A stretch of 64,000 nt of DNA, taken from contig JADQAV010000007.1 in the NCBI GenBank assembly GCA_019775845.1, forward strand, positions 496,390 to 560,389, given 5' to 3'. Below are positions 20,283-32,486 of this stretch, in pieces. The translations under genes were made by a program, and so were the position numbers. Source of the stretch: Myrmaecium sp. VS I D KN 1 (Eukaryota > Ascomycota > Dothideomycetes > Valsariales > Valsariaceae). How positions within the stretch are numbered: the stretch's first letter is position 1; each line of letters starts with the position of its first letter. Below the pieces are notes generated by a model. The model did no database searches, was not told the DNA's origin, and saw only the letters and a list, made by a program, of their open reading frames with translations.

Positions 20283-23200
20283 ATGGGTGTAAGTCCTACC
20301 CCTGGCCTTTTTCTCGAAAGCAACGTCATCGCCGAATGTCTCCAAAGTGTTGTTCCTGGCCCCGCTCACTGTTTACCTCCTAGGCACAAGAGAATGAGAA
20401 AGCGATCCGCTATATATCACAACTGAACGACGCGCGCTCCAATGACCGATGGCAGGATGTGCCGGAGCTCGCAAGGAAAGTTGACAAACATGCGCCGCAC
20501 CGTAGCTGTACGTGTTTAGGAATATACTCCCCCAATCATCGGACAAATGCTCAATCCATTGCATCTAGGCCTCACAACCACCGCCCGAGCCGAAGCAAAG
20601 GTAGCTACACACGATTCGCAGAGGCCATCCACAGATGCTTCGACAGCCTCGAAGAATCTCTCGAGCGTAATACCCAGTCTCCTTGCCGTCATCGAGAGTG
20701 AGCAGCAATACAAACAGGACGCTTTCCAAGCCAAGGTGTGCTTGGCATGGCTTCATTGGACGCTTGGAGAGCCGGGGCTTGCGGTCGCCCAGCTACGCGG
20801 TGATCTTTCTATTGAAGTATCACAGCTATCTGGCAGTCAAGAGTTGAACAGCTATACCCAGGCATGCGTTGTCAGAGGAGCGTACCTTAAAGGCTATTCA
20901 CAGGAGAAGATCGGGTCTATACAAGAAGCGATCCAGACGTACAATTCGATCTTACCATACCTGGCGTCCCTCCCTTCATTGTCGGCGACGTCTTCGCAAT
21001 TTCGATTGTGGACAGAACGACTTCTTACTCGACTATGTCTGCTATCCGACCAATCTCTTTCCTCTGGAGCGTTGGTGGAGCCATCCGATGCTCTCCATGC
21101 TTTCCAAATGTGGTCTAAGCTTTGGGACAGCAGTTCAAGCCAATCCGGGGCTCCTGTGGACGGCATTTCCCGTAGGATGGTATGGAAGGCGTACTACGAC
21201 ACATTATCCAGAATCCTTCGACGTGGTCTTCGCTATGCGCATGCCTCCAGCGGACCTACCGTTGAGCTGATCTATCCAACTGAGGGCGTTGTCGATCCGG
21301 CAAGTGTCAATTCTAGCCTAAAGCAACGTGCCGAGCTTAAAAAAGTTGAGACTATATATGAGAGCTTGCTGCTTCAGGAGACCGCTTTTCCAAAGGCTAA
21401 TCAATGGAACGAAGAAATTGAAGAATGGGTTGACGCTGTCATACACAACTGGCGCATTCTATGTGGACCCTCTTGGACAGAAGAAGAGCTTGGGGAGGGG
21501 GGCAAAAATGCCGTTGCTCGCAATGTTCTTGAAGTGAGTGACCATGTGTAAGTGTCTGGTATCATTCAAGCTGACACACGTGCTCCAGATTCTCTATCGT
21601 GCTGCCACGAGAACTTATCATTCGACTAAGATCCTTCGTCACCTGTTCATAGTGCACGCTTCTTTAGCTGAGTTCGAACTTGCGTTCAAGGCCTTCGATG
21701 CATATGTGGAAATCGTAACCAGAGGAAAGGACCGAACTGAAAAGAGCGGGGAGGAAGATGAAGGGTTAGACGATGACGATACGGTATTACGGACAGCAGC
21801 AGAAGCCGTCAGGATCCTTTGCAAGTTTGGTGACTGCGCTGAGGCCGAGAAAGCCTTTGAAGTCGGGCGCAAGATCGAGCAATTCCTAAGACAACATACG
21901 CTAGCCAACTCCCACCAGACCGCTGGGACAACCGGACCAGAAAGTCCTTCTTGTGGGACGCAAAGGGAGGATGCGGTTTCCCCACGAGCGCGAGGCCTCG
22001 CGTACCGAGCCATAGGGACGAGCCGCGCCCAATGGGCGGACTTCACATATGATGTTGTTCAAAGAGGAGCTCTTCAACGTGAAGCTATAAAATTCCTTCG
22101 CAAGTCACTCGAACCCGAATATGAAGATGCCTCTAATCTAGAGGTTCATTACACTCTTGGAATGGTCTTGGCTAAGACCAGAGATGTGCCGGGAGCCATC
22201 AAGGTGATAAAACATGCGCTATTCAATGCGGAGGCCAATGAGTCGATCACAACCGATGGCGTTATGTCGGGGGATGGCTCTATGACGCCTCTGCTTTCCG
22301 GCCAATATATTCGAGAGCGAAAACAGATACCCCTCCTTCATTTGCTGGCAAAGTTACTATCGGCGCGGAGAGATTTTGAGGATGCGGCGAAGTCCTGCGA
22401 CGCTGCGTTCGACCAATTTCCAAATGCTAACATATTGTTCGGCGAGGACGACGGCTCGGGAAATTACCGAAGCGAGCATCTGAATACTTCCGAGGATACC
22501 GAGAAGCCCCTGAATGCATCGGCCAGTGGGCTCGTAGACCGAATGGACATATACGAAAAAGAGGGCATCGTGCAATTAAAGATGACCCAGCTTGCCCTTG
22601 TTGAGCAATTGGAGGGTTCAAACACCGCTGTAGATGAGAGTGATGACCTCTTTGCGTTGTACACGAGACTCTTCGGTAATGCCGAGACTCGAAGGAGTAA
22701 GCCGCAGATGCCAGTTACGGTGTCAGCCTTACAGCGCAGCTCTACAGGAAAAGGGAGCATATTTGGGCGCAGAAGAGCTTCGAAGGCTGCCACAGAGAAA
22801 ACGTCGATTGTCCCCACAGGGTCGCGCCCTTCAACTAGTCATACGGCCGGAGCTCCAACGATCCAGGTGACGGATGGAGAGAGCTCACCGGAGAAAAGTG
22901 ATAAACGAGATCACAGTCACCACCATCTCCCGTTCCATCACAGAGATCCCTCTGAAAAGCAGGCTACGCAACGTCGTACGGGAAGTTTGAAGCTCAAGAA
23001 GAAGAGTGCCGGAAGCCTTAGGAACAGCACTGTAGAGGTACAGCAGATGGACGGTGCCAATGTCGCAGATCCCGCCGCTTTTGCTGATGGTGTAAACCGG
23101 AAAGCATCCGTCAAGTCGAGCACAAGTCGCCGCCGAACACTTTCTGCTTCTACAAAGAAGGCGGGGAATCTTGGTCCGTCTTTACCTCCCATTGCTCATA

Positions 23201-24123
23201 ACATGCCAAACAAGGAGCAGCCACCACCTGCGGGACATCAGCAACAACCCCCGAAGCAGGACGTTCGTCTTCCTGCACCGTTCCCCTCAATGAGCTTACC
23301 AGAGCCCAGATTTCCTGTTTTGCAAGAAAGGAGGCATAAGGTTTCGCTCCTGGTGAGCATCTGGATCTTTATGTCTGGACTATATGCAAGGGCAGTGTTG
23401 TACGAAGATGCTAAAGGTGCTCTTGACGAAGCGGCGGAACTGATCGCTTCCTTGGAAGCTGAACTGGCGCAAGGCGCTTCAAGTACGACGTCACTTGCTT
23501 CCCGAGGCTGGGGAGGGGGAAAGAGTATTGAAGAGCTTTGGGGAGATGTTTGGGCAGCTGTAAGTCATCTGTTCGTTGTACTGGGTGGGGAATTTCTAAC
23601 GACTGTATAGCGCGGCGAGCTTGCAATCCAGCAGCAGTCACCACATGAAGCCCTTGCCGCATTCGAGAAAGCTCTGGCGCGTATGCCTGACCACCCTGTC
23701 GCCGTGGTAGGTCTTTCTGAGATCTTGCTGGACATCTACAGCAAAAAGATCCCAGCAGAGCCCATAGAACCTGTCATACCCGATGCGCCGAACCCCCCAA
23801 CCGTGCCCTTGGTCTCGAAACCTGAGGCGGGGAAGCACTCACAGTACCTGAAATCACACGCTCCGTCAGTTGAAAATACCGCAAGCCCAGCCGAACTGAA
23901 CAGGCTGGCTGCTCGAGACCGGGCATACGGGTTGCTTTCTACTTTGACCAAGTTGGGCACCGGGTGGGATAGCCCGGATGCCTGGATGTCACTCGGGAGG
24001 GCTTATGAAGAAAGCGGGCAGAAGGAGAAACAACTGGATGTGCTGTGGTGGGTAGTGGAGTTGGCAGACACTGAGCCATTGCGCCCTTGGAGCGGTTCGG
24101 GCGTGGGGGGGTATATTCCATAA
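20283..24123 (+). CDS. YPP1: YPP1-like TPR protein, PI4-kinase complex scaffold
   Basis: Five exons: 20283-20288 (ATG GGT only), 20384-20507, 20569-21533, 21589-23559 and 23611-24123; 1192 residues, all phases consistent. The N-terminus (QLNDARSNDRWQDVPELARKVDKHAP) and the TPR-like helical pairs at about residues 30-330, 365-480 and 530-640 match fungal cargo-transport protein YPP1. A low-complexity, Ser/Lys-rich region with a His-rich patch (DHSHHHLPFHHRD) sits between residues of about 760 and 930. The C-terminus returns to TPR helices (PHEALAAFEKALARMPDHPVAVVGLSEILLDIY; YGLLSTLTKLGTGWDSPDAWMSLGRAYE). In yeast, Ypp1 with Efr3 anchors the PI4-kinase Stt4 at the plasma membrane. The role here is by homology. 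The gene is divergent from RIX1. Confidence 0.88.
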
Positions 24124-24540
24124 GCCTGAAAAGCTTTTTTGAATGTTTAGTGAGTACAAGCTTGGGTTATTGTAAGATAAGGGCGATACCCCTTTGCTTT
24201 TGCGTTTGCCCGATGTCTTCATCTATTGCTAGCACATAAAAGTCCCTTGGGTATTACTGATGGCTTGGAGGGTTCATTGCACATATTAATATCATACAGC
24301 AACTATGATGGTAAACGTTTGGTGCGTTTCCTCAACGTCTTTCTTCATTGCTTGGAACCTTGCAGCTCCAGCTCTGTTTGCTGGTCCGTTGCATTCTTTC
24401 AATGAGAGGAGTGAGTATTAGTAGGACCCCATCCTCTTGTAGTAGTTTTTCAATCCTTACAAGCAGCCCTTCCCTCCTTCCCTCTTTGCAACCGTCACAT
24501 GATATGCCTCTCCACCTCAACACCACAACTTGCTCCGATC
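24124..24540. other. Spacer between YPP1 and the next plus-strand gene
   Basis: These 417 bases hold the YPP1 3' flank and the promoter of the following gene. A pyrimidine-rich stretch (about 24425-24490) lies just before the next start codon, a common fungal promoter feature. Confidence 0.55.
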
Positions 24541-25727
24541 ATGGCCACCGAGAAGAGCCCCGACGATCTCGAATGCCCTCGTTACATCAATGAGGAAGAC
24601 AACGGATCATCACATTCTTTCTTACACCACGCACATTGTTCTCACGAAGACCGCACCGTCTGTGCTTGGCTCTCCTGCATCTCAGCCTTGCATGAGTCCA
24701 GAACCGAGCCAGGACCAGAGGCGAGCCACCATGACGAAATAGAGCAGACATGCGTCAACCTCAACCCGCGGACGCCGTCCGTCCGCTCTCTACAGCAATC
24801 TGTCACGGCGGCACAGGAGCAGACATGGAAGAACTCGGACAATGACGGGGTTTCACCACAGTCCAGCTACACCGCTCAATCCAGCATCTTCGACCGACCA
24901 AGCCCTTGTGCGGGCGGCCGACGACGGTTAACAAAGGATTGGGAGCGGGCAAGACAGTTGACCGACAGGGACAAACACGCGGCGTCCGATACCTCCTCAG
25001 TCTCCAGCCTACACACTAAGATCTCCGACACAGCAAGCCAGTGCGGACTTAGCAGCCGGATTAGCTACGGTGAGAACCTCTGCGCCAACAGGGAAACCTC
25101 TCCTGAATCGATCGATTCCTCTTGGAAGGAACCAGAAGTTCTCCAGAACCATGCTGAGAGGGAATGCTCCGCCACATATGCACCTCTTCGGCCCGTCTAC
25201 ATCGTCGTCTCCTGTCTACAATGCGTCCTGAAGGACCTTCCATGCTCTCGCGGCGTGTCTGCGTGTACGCGATGCATACGCAACGGCGAAGGCGACGTGT
25301 GCCTCATGCAGCGCAAAAAGCTCCCGGAAGAGCTGGCGATGGGGGAGATGCCTGGAGAAAATACGGTGCTTCTTAGATTGGCCAGTGAGGCTGACGACAT
25401 ACGGTGGCAGAGGAAATTGGAAGTCCAGGAGAAAGTAGGTTTCATTCTCCCGGGTCGCCGGCATACACATGCTTTGAAATTGTATGATTGACTTCTTCTT
25501 TGATACAGCTCCTTGCCCAATGGCACCATCGACAGGACCGCCTCAATTGGGTTTATCCTTCGGCGATTGCGAGTAGAAGACTGAGCGCGGAGACCCTTTT
25601 CTGGCGCAGCAGAAAGCAAACACACCCTGGCGGTGGCCTCGGATGGTTGTCATGGGATATGCTCCGGGTTGTGATCTCCGAGCCAGAACCAGAGGAGAAA
25701 GTCTTTATCAACAGCCTTGCGAAATAA
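24541..25727 (+). CDS. Unrecognised protein with C-terminal Zn2Cys6-like cluster
   Basis: Two exons, 24541-25434 and 25509-25727, give 370 residues. The first 220 residues are polar and low complexity, rich in Ser, Glu and His. Six cysteines at 225, 228, 235, 242, 245 and 254 have the spacing C-x2-C-x6-C-x6-C-x2-C-x8-C, which satisfies the Zn(II)2Cys6 binuclear cluster pattern. The segment between the second and third Cys is VLKDLP, lacking the basic residues usually seen there in DNA-binding members. The tail is Trp- and Leu-rich (LLAQWHHRQDRLNW, GLGWLSWDMLRVVI). It resembles conserved hypothetical proteins of filamentous fungi, but I cannot name it. A zinc-binding role is inferred from spacing only, and DNA binding is doubtful. 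Confidence 0.72.
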
Positions 25728-26599
25728 ACGGGGTGACTTTGCGGTAGGCATGTTCTCTCTTACTCGGTGCGATTTCATTTTCTTCGCCTTTATCGCGTCG
25801 AAGAGTCCAGATATATTGCCTTTCCATTTCTTTCGCGATATACAGGTGGTCCGCTTTCAGCTCGCCTATGGCAATATGGCGTTTCTTTTTCAACAGAGAT
25901 CTTTTCTGAATTCTTTAGCTCTCGAATTTATATTTCCTATCTCGGTACATCTCTTTCGCATTTGTCTGTTCCTTCTCGTAGAACCGTCACTGTGAATTGA
26001 TCGAGTCTTCTCGATAGGTAATATGCCCAATCAGCTTGCCTGGATGTCAAAGTAGCAGTACATCATCGAAGTCACTGTGAACTCACTGACTGTACGTCAC
26101 GCGCCACACTTTTCTCGAGGCAGATTTGCTGTTCAGTCCGACTTACAGAGGTAATAAGCTTTCCAGGAGCCCTACAGCTATTGTCCTCGCAAGGCGTGCT
26201 TATCGCTTGGCTGTGAATGGCGTAATTGCTTGTGAAACAGTCAGCACTTTCACATGATAAGCAAGTTCTCTCTACTTATGGTACAAGCACCACACCTTCA
26301 TCTCGACACCTTACTTTTCTCTCTCTTACATCAACCTTCGCCCTTACTTCTTCCTTTAACCCGACACCAACACTCTGAGATCTTTTGGTGAAGAAGTCTC
26401 TCTTACCTTCCCACAACCGCCAGATCCTAACCAGCTCTGCTCAGCCCAACTGCACGGCACTCAACACTTACTTCGCAGAAGCAAGTCGTCCTGCGACCAA
26501 CACGTCGTGCACGCGGCCTCGAACTGGTGAGATCACGAACTGCAGCAGGTAGCATACAACCATCTTCAACAGCCATTGTCTTCTGACACGTCCGTTACG
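25728..26599. other. Spacer and probable long 5' leader
   Basis: This is an 872-base region. The part from about 26280 to 26599 is CT-rich with CAAC and CCAAC words and looks like the transcript leader of the next gene. No coding capacity is recognised. Confidence 0.5.
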
Positions 26600-28198
26600 A
26601 TGGCTTCCTGGCAGCACTTCCCACGTCGTTCAGTCACTTCCCTTGAAGCCTTCGGTGAGACCAATACGGAGATCCCGGACAACCTGAAGGATAATATCAG
26701 TAAGTGCCCAACGCCCAACGGTCATACAGTAGCACCTCGCTAACCCAACCGTCAGCCCTTGTCGATTCGGCCTATGAGACCGGTCAGCTCCTGCAGCATG
26801 AAGCCGCTCGTGCCATTCATTGGAGCACCTATCATACGTACGCATACGTTCGCGATGGTAAGCATTTGAAAGATCCTAAGGCTCCCATACCTCTCCCGGA
26901 TCCCGAGTCCGGCGACGAGGGCCCGGTCAAGGTTAGCACGCATATCGTCGATATGCCCAGGGTGGAGCCCCCCAAGTGGGTTGCCCCTCCCCTCCACGAG
27001 AGGATTTGGAACGAGATCTACCCCTTCGCGACTTGCGTTGGCTACGCGAGCAAACTTGTCAATGACATCCGCGAGGCATATCGCCACAGTAGCTATGACG
27101 TCTTGAAACCTTTTGCCGACAGAGTCAAGCTCCTCGCGTCCTACGAAGCCGACGGAAAGCCCCGTCACTGCGTTGGCGCGCTGTTCCTCCGCCTTCCTCC
27201 CGAGGAGCGCTTCATCTGGGGCCTGGACTTGGTCATCGTCTTCGACGTGGTGTTGGATGTCAACCCGTTCATTATCAACTTGAGCAGCCACCATGCCACG
27301 CCTCCGTTCTACGACTTCCACGGAGAGAAGCACTTCCGCATTTTCCGCTACGAGGCCATCCGCGGCGGTGGCCCTCACGTTCTCACCATGGAGTTTCCGA
27401 CGCGCGACGGTCTCGGCAACCCAGCCACCCGTGTCCGCTTCCGCGAGATCTCGGCCGCCGATGCGGTCCGCCTGATCACGATCCCGACCGCGAAGATGAA
27501 CGTCGACACCGAGTATGAGTTGGAGGGCGGCCTGGTGGTGCGCGGATCCCTCCCGACCAAGAAGGCCATCACCACCCGTATCGTGATCAAGGAGAAGCCG
27601 TTCTTCGTCGACGGCGTGGAACTGCGCAAGTCCGGGATCGGCATGAAAGGAGGAAACGGTAAGGACAAGGAATCGCTCACGGTCGGTGGCGGCGGCTGGC
27701 TCATCGACGGCCTCCGGATGAAGATCGATTTTGTAAAGCGCAAGATCGAGATGCTCTTCCCCGTTGGGGATTTCTTGCTGAGAGATGATGGGTAAGTGGC
27801 TTGTGATCTCCTACAATCATCTTTCTCTTCCCTTCCATCCTTCACCTCGCCGCTCCATGTTCGAAGAATGTTCATTCACTAACGGTGTCAACAGTCAGTC
27901 CATCAGGCACGTCATGAAGAAGCCGTACTACGTCGCGGTCAACGGTGCCGTTGCTAAACTCGTCCTCCAACTTCCTGACCCACGGGCCTCGATCGAAAAG
28001 ACGAACCTCGAGTCCGTCGAGGATGAACTGGCGACCATGTCCACCGTCGGTGAGGCTCTCGGTCTCGGCAAGAACGTCGTTCGCAAGATCGCCCAGGCCG
28101 TCGCCCAAGTCTGGGATGACATGATCCTCGGACACCTGGAGACGGTCGATACCGGTCTTGCCAAGGACAAGGGCAAGGGCAAAGAGAAGGCGAAGTAG
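26600..28198 (+). CDS. Unrecognised conserved-looking fungal protein, 479 residues
   Basis: Three exons: 26600-26699, 26756-27791 and 27895-28198, with clean donors (GTAAGT twice) and CAG acceptors. I do not recognise the family. Visible features: a globular core from residue 35 to 430 with alternating strands and short helices, such as PRHCVGALFLRLPPEERFIW, LDLVIVFDVVLDVNPFIINL and PTRDGLGNPATRVRFREI; a glycine-rich turn GGGGWLIDGLRMKIDF near 370; an amphipathic segment VMKKPYYVAVNGAVAKLVLQL; and a lysine-rich end KDKGKGKEKAK. There is no signal peptide and no clear membrane helix. Strong codon bias toward C/G third positions, like neighbouring core genes, supports that it is real and expressed. 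Function is left open. Confidence 0.75.
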
Positions 28199-28942
28199 GT
28201 CCATGATCTTCTTCTTGATCGTTCCCATCTTCTACTTCTCGTAGTACTACGATCACCACGATCTCGAGCTGTGGCATCCGAAAATCCTTTCCAATGTTCC
28301 TTTCTCTTTTCCTTTCTTTCTTTTCTTTTTCTTCTAAGGCACATCACAAAGCAGAGTGCGCTAACGGCCGGGTGTGTGTTTTTCACAACCCAACATGAAA
28401 CAAAGCTTCTCGTTCTGGCGGAAATGGATCCCCTTGCTGGCGGATCGGTTCCTCCTCTTTGACGACCCGCTCGGGGAATGGGAATGATATCTGGGAGCAA
28501 AGGATTGGTACAAGGTAGATACCCTCCCCTTTCCTTTCCTCTTTTCTTCTTTTCTTCCCCGGTTTCTTTCTTCCGTTTTACTACACGATCAAAAAAGATC
28601 TTAACGGCACCGACTAAGATAGCGGTAGGCCAATCGATGAATGAGCGTGGCTAACGCTTACGTTTCACCTTCTCTTATGACGACTTTGCAATATGATAGT
28701 GACACCATGCGACGTTTTATGTGGTGCTACAGTACGGGTGATACACTGGAGCAGAATCGGGGTGGCCATTTTCCCTTTTCGGACTGGAGTTGACGAGTTC
28801 TCGATGGAATATCCTGGTGAGCAAGTTAGCACTTCAGCTTTACCGGAGCAATTGATGCCTTGCAGCTTCTTTCATCAATCAGGAGATGATATATTGTCAG
28901 ACAATTTTAGGCAAGTGAGACCCATGGCGTCCTACGTCCACT
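28199..28942. other. Spacer between the 479-residue gene and the MFS gene
   Basis: This 744-base spacer contains polypyrimidine tracts (about 28300-28340 and 28527-28575), probably 3' UTR of the plus-strand gene, and the downstream flank of the minus-strand MFS gene. Nothing else is supported. Confidence 0.55.
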
Positions 28943-29055
28943 CTACATCCCGCCCATCTTGATCCCTCCTTCCTTCGTCTTCACGCTCTTCATCTCCACG
29001 AAGAGTGACGCAATGAATGCCACGCCGCCCGCGGCAATGGCGACAATGAAGCTTT

Positions 29056-30926
29056 TCATGAGCGCGTAGTTGTAAGCCTCAAGCACCGCCGGAAGCATGT
29101 CGCGCCCACATTAACGATGATGTGCGGGTCGATGCCCGGCACACGATCGCTGAGCTTCTCGATCAGGGCGTTGACGAAGATGTTCTGGACGATGGCAATG
29201 GAGATGGCGCCACCCAAGCTGTAGACAAAGACGACGAGGGAGTTGCCCGTCGGCTGGTCCTTGCTGGACAGCACCACCTGGACCGAGATGAAGGGCACCT
29301 GGATCGAGAGGCCCGCACCCACGCCCGTCAGCAGCTGGTACCCAATCCACTTGCCCGCGCGGGAGTGGACGGCGAGGGTGTGCAGCAGGCCGGCGCCGAC
29401 GGTGAAGATGCACGTCCCTACCCACATAAAGGGGGTGTAGATCCCGAAAGCGGTGATGAGGCCGCCGCTGAAGACGGACGCGCAGGTGATGGTGACGAGG
29501 AGGGGGATCGTGCGGATTCCAGAGCCTTCGGCGGAAGTGTCCTTGATGGCTTGGAAGTAGAAGGGCAGGTAGTAGATGTGGACGAAGAGGCCAAGGCCCA
29601 AGATCCCGCAGACACAGCACGATGCCCAGACGGTGCGTTGACGTACGATGCGGGGTGGAATCGTGCCTCTGCGACGGGTTAGATGAGGCAGAACGCTGGG
29701 TCGTCTCGAACAAGAAAGCCACGTACCGATCACCCATCCAGAACTGCGTACCGATGAATATGCTGATGAGGAGGCCAAAGCCTAGGAGACAGCCCCAAAC
29801 CTTGCTCTCACCCCATGAATAGACTATGCCGCCCCATTGCAGAGCTAACAACAAGCACACTACGGCGCTGATGAGGAAGACACCGCCAAGAAGATCCAGG
29901 TGAAAGATCTTCTCTTTGATTGACAAATGGTTTCGCTCCCTCTCCGGGTTTTTGAAGAGGCAGAAGACCGTTAGCAAGGCTACCCCGCCGAATGGAAGGT
30001 TGATCCAGAAGCACCAACGCCATGTGAGGCTATTCAATGTCTTAGTTATTTCGTTGTCCCGTGCGTTTAGAGGATGTCAAGGAGGGACTCACCGGTCTGT
30101 GAAGACACCGCCGAGCAAGGGGCCGACGACGCTGGCGATGCCAAACATGCTGGCCATGGAGGCCACGAAGATGGCACGCTTCCGCAATGGTACACTATAC
30201 CCAATGATGATGATGCCGCCAGAGAAAATGGCGGCAGCACCCGCGCCTGCCACAGCTCTACCCACAATGAGCATTGGGGACCCTGTCGCGGCAGCACAGA
30301 CGATAGAGCCTAGCTCGAATATGAGGAGCGCTACGAGGGATGTCCATTTGACATTGAAATACGTGTAGATCTTGCCGAAGGTGGGTTGTAGCGCGCAATT
30401 AGTGAGAAGGTAGGAGGAGCCATACCAAGCAACATCATCGAGAGAGTTGAACTTGGTCGTAATTTGCGGGATCGCAGTCGCTGAGGGGGTTCAGAATCAT
30501 GTTGCGTACACAAAACGTCTCGCTGAATGGAGTCGTACCTATGATCGTGTTGTCCAAAGCTACGACGAACATAGCAAGGCACAGGCCGGCCGACAAGGCT
30601 AGGAGCTGAGCGCCTTTGACGTAGCGAGACTCGTCTTCTCCGACAGCAGCCCCGGGGCCAGTTCCGGTCTCGTCTGGAGCCGTTGCAACTGCGGCCTCCT
30701 CTTTCTGCGAGATTTGGCCATCATCGAGGCGCGGGGACGTGCTGCGATCCTCAGAGTCTTCGTCCGCGCGTGCAGTCCTGGCATGATCCCTTCCCCTTTC
30801 TCCACCTGCGTCGGACTTTTCCCCCTTCGGCTGTCGTGCGGCAGATGGGAATCTGCTGCGAGCTGTACACGTCTCAGGCACAGCCAGGTTTTCGGATCGG
30901 CTTACGGAAGAAGCCGCGGACTCCAT
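29056..30926 (-). CDS. MFS drug-efflux transporter, 14-TM (DHA2) family; 3' end frame-disrupted
   Basis: Four exons: 30926-30539, 30480-30093, 30029-29727 and 29668-29056, read as 563 residues. The ATG at 30926 follows an upstream TTG-only frame. After about 105 polar residues come the family motifs LDNTIIATAIPQIT in TM1, DVAWYGSSYLLT, GRAVAGAGAAAIFSGGIIIIGY, GPLLGGVFTD and LTWRWCFWINLPFGG. Homologues export toxins, drugs or fungal metabolites at the plasma membrane; no metabolite cluster is visible nearby. Anomaly: after VNVGAT the frame ends in a short unrelated tail at 29056. An adjacent frame continues from about 29098 to a TAG at 28943-28945 with a clean last helix and tail (MLPAVLEAYNYALMKS and onward). 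This suggests a small out-of-frame deletion or a sequence error near 29100, with loss of the last membrane helix if real. Confidence 0.85.
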
Positions 30927-32486
30927 CGTGAACGGCGTAGAGAAAGAGGGCAAAGATGGGACGACTTCGTGGATTTAACATCCAGTCGCGGTTGAAGGCA
31001 ACAGAGCCGGCAACGTTGAGTACGATCATCCTTCAGGCAAAGATCTCTCACCCTTGTGCTGAGAGGGTTGAGGGGGCCACAAAAGAACTTAACGGCAAGG
31101 ATAGCTGATCAGCCACCAACTTGACAAGTCATCCAGAGGGCGGGGTAATCTGACATAGATGGAGATGGGATGCAAGACGAATGGGCAGTCGTCGGGCGTC
31201 CTGCATTCAAGCCATCGAAGACTCGATTAGATGAGGGTACTGCAATGCATGATGCTTTCACAGACAGACAAGAGGTAACTGTCAGCAAATTCAGGATGGC
31301 AATCAGGTGGATAAATAGACTCGCTCGTGCTTCGGGCACACCGCTCATGTTGATGAAACATGTTGCTCTGCTCGACTGAACCGTTGCCTAGGTACAGTAT
31401 ATGTACAGGATGTTATAATGACTCCTAGAGATCGGACTTTCCTAGGCGCAATAGCGGTTGCACACAACGCGTGCTGCGATGGTAGAAGAGAGCTTCTAAG
31501 GTGGGCATCACAGTCGGAGATTGTTACTAATCGAAGGAGAACTTGAACGGCGATGACAGTGCTCACACTTTCAAGGTGAAGGTAAGCTTTCGTCAAGGTA
31601 CACACCATGGAGATTACTCCGATGCAAGCGAGCGAAGACAGGTCCCCACCTTGAGTTCCTCAGGCCAAGATATGCAGCAAACCCCGCCTTCAGTCGACGC
31701 AGCCCATCCATCCGGTAGTAGCATTCAGTGATCGATCATCCGACTTTCTGCAGCAGAGACCATTCATAACTCCAAGACTGCACGACCGTGCCTCAAAGGA
31801 TGCCCACCTAGCAACGATCGCTGATCTATCGGGTCTCCTTTGCAATCTTATTGGAGCTTTGCGGGAAAGCTCTCCTAAGAGATCAGGTCAGGGCGCTAGT
31901 TACAGCCCAGCCTTACCTTAGTTACTGATGTTCGGCAGTTGAGCCTAGTCGCTGCTGTCCGCAGTCGTCTTTGGGGGGAGGTAAAGTATACGCTTCCACT
32001 GAGGCCGAGCGATTCACTGGGCATGCCCTGGCCGTTGCGGACGGCTTGCACTCTCTTCCTCGCTTGCTAGCTTCTCTTGCACAGCAGTCTCCAATGCGAA
32101 CGAACGCCAGACGAGACCTTCTCGGTAGTCTTCGCAAGACGCAAATCAGCTTGTAGCATCAGGTTCGTGCGGTTCGAAGCTGCCCCAAGTGGAGGACGAG
32201 CGACGTCTGACTGGGCAGCTTACGTTACACAGCTTGGATGACAGCGATGTGTTGCGGCAAACAGCCGTGAGGCCGTTTGCTACTTGGCCTCTTCCTCTTG
32301 TTTGACGGATACACAGGATGTCGTCTGATCAAACAACCTCCCAAGAGGGAAGGGTATAAAGAATGATGCATTCAGTCTCCTCAGGTAGACTGTCTCGCTT
32401 GATCATCGACCTGACCGAGAAGTAGTAGCTGGCGGTTTACTGAGACCACATTCCTGTCACTTTACTACTGCATCACAACTTTTGCC
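30927..32486. other. Gene-free 1.56 kb spacer
   Basis: This is the divergent region between the MFS gene (minus) and the 213-residue orphan (plus). Base composition is mixed, and no open frame shows family features. The stretch 32340-32486 probably contains the orphan's promoter and leader. Confidence 0.5.

Noticed and set aside
29111-30037. Extended second half of a minus-strand frame in the MFS gene, rich in His/Arg/Pro.
   Set aside because: Past the exon end at 29727 it is intron and shadow sequence; the true continuation is in the frame starting at 29668.
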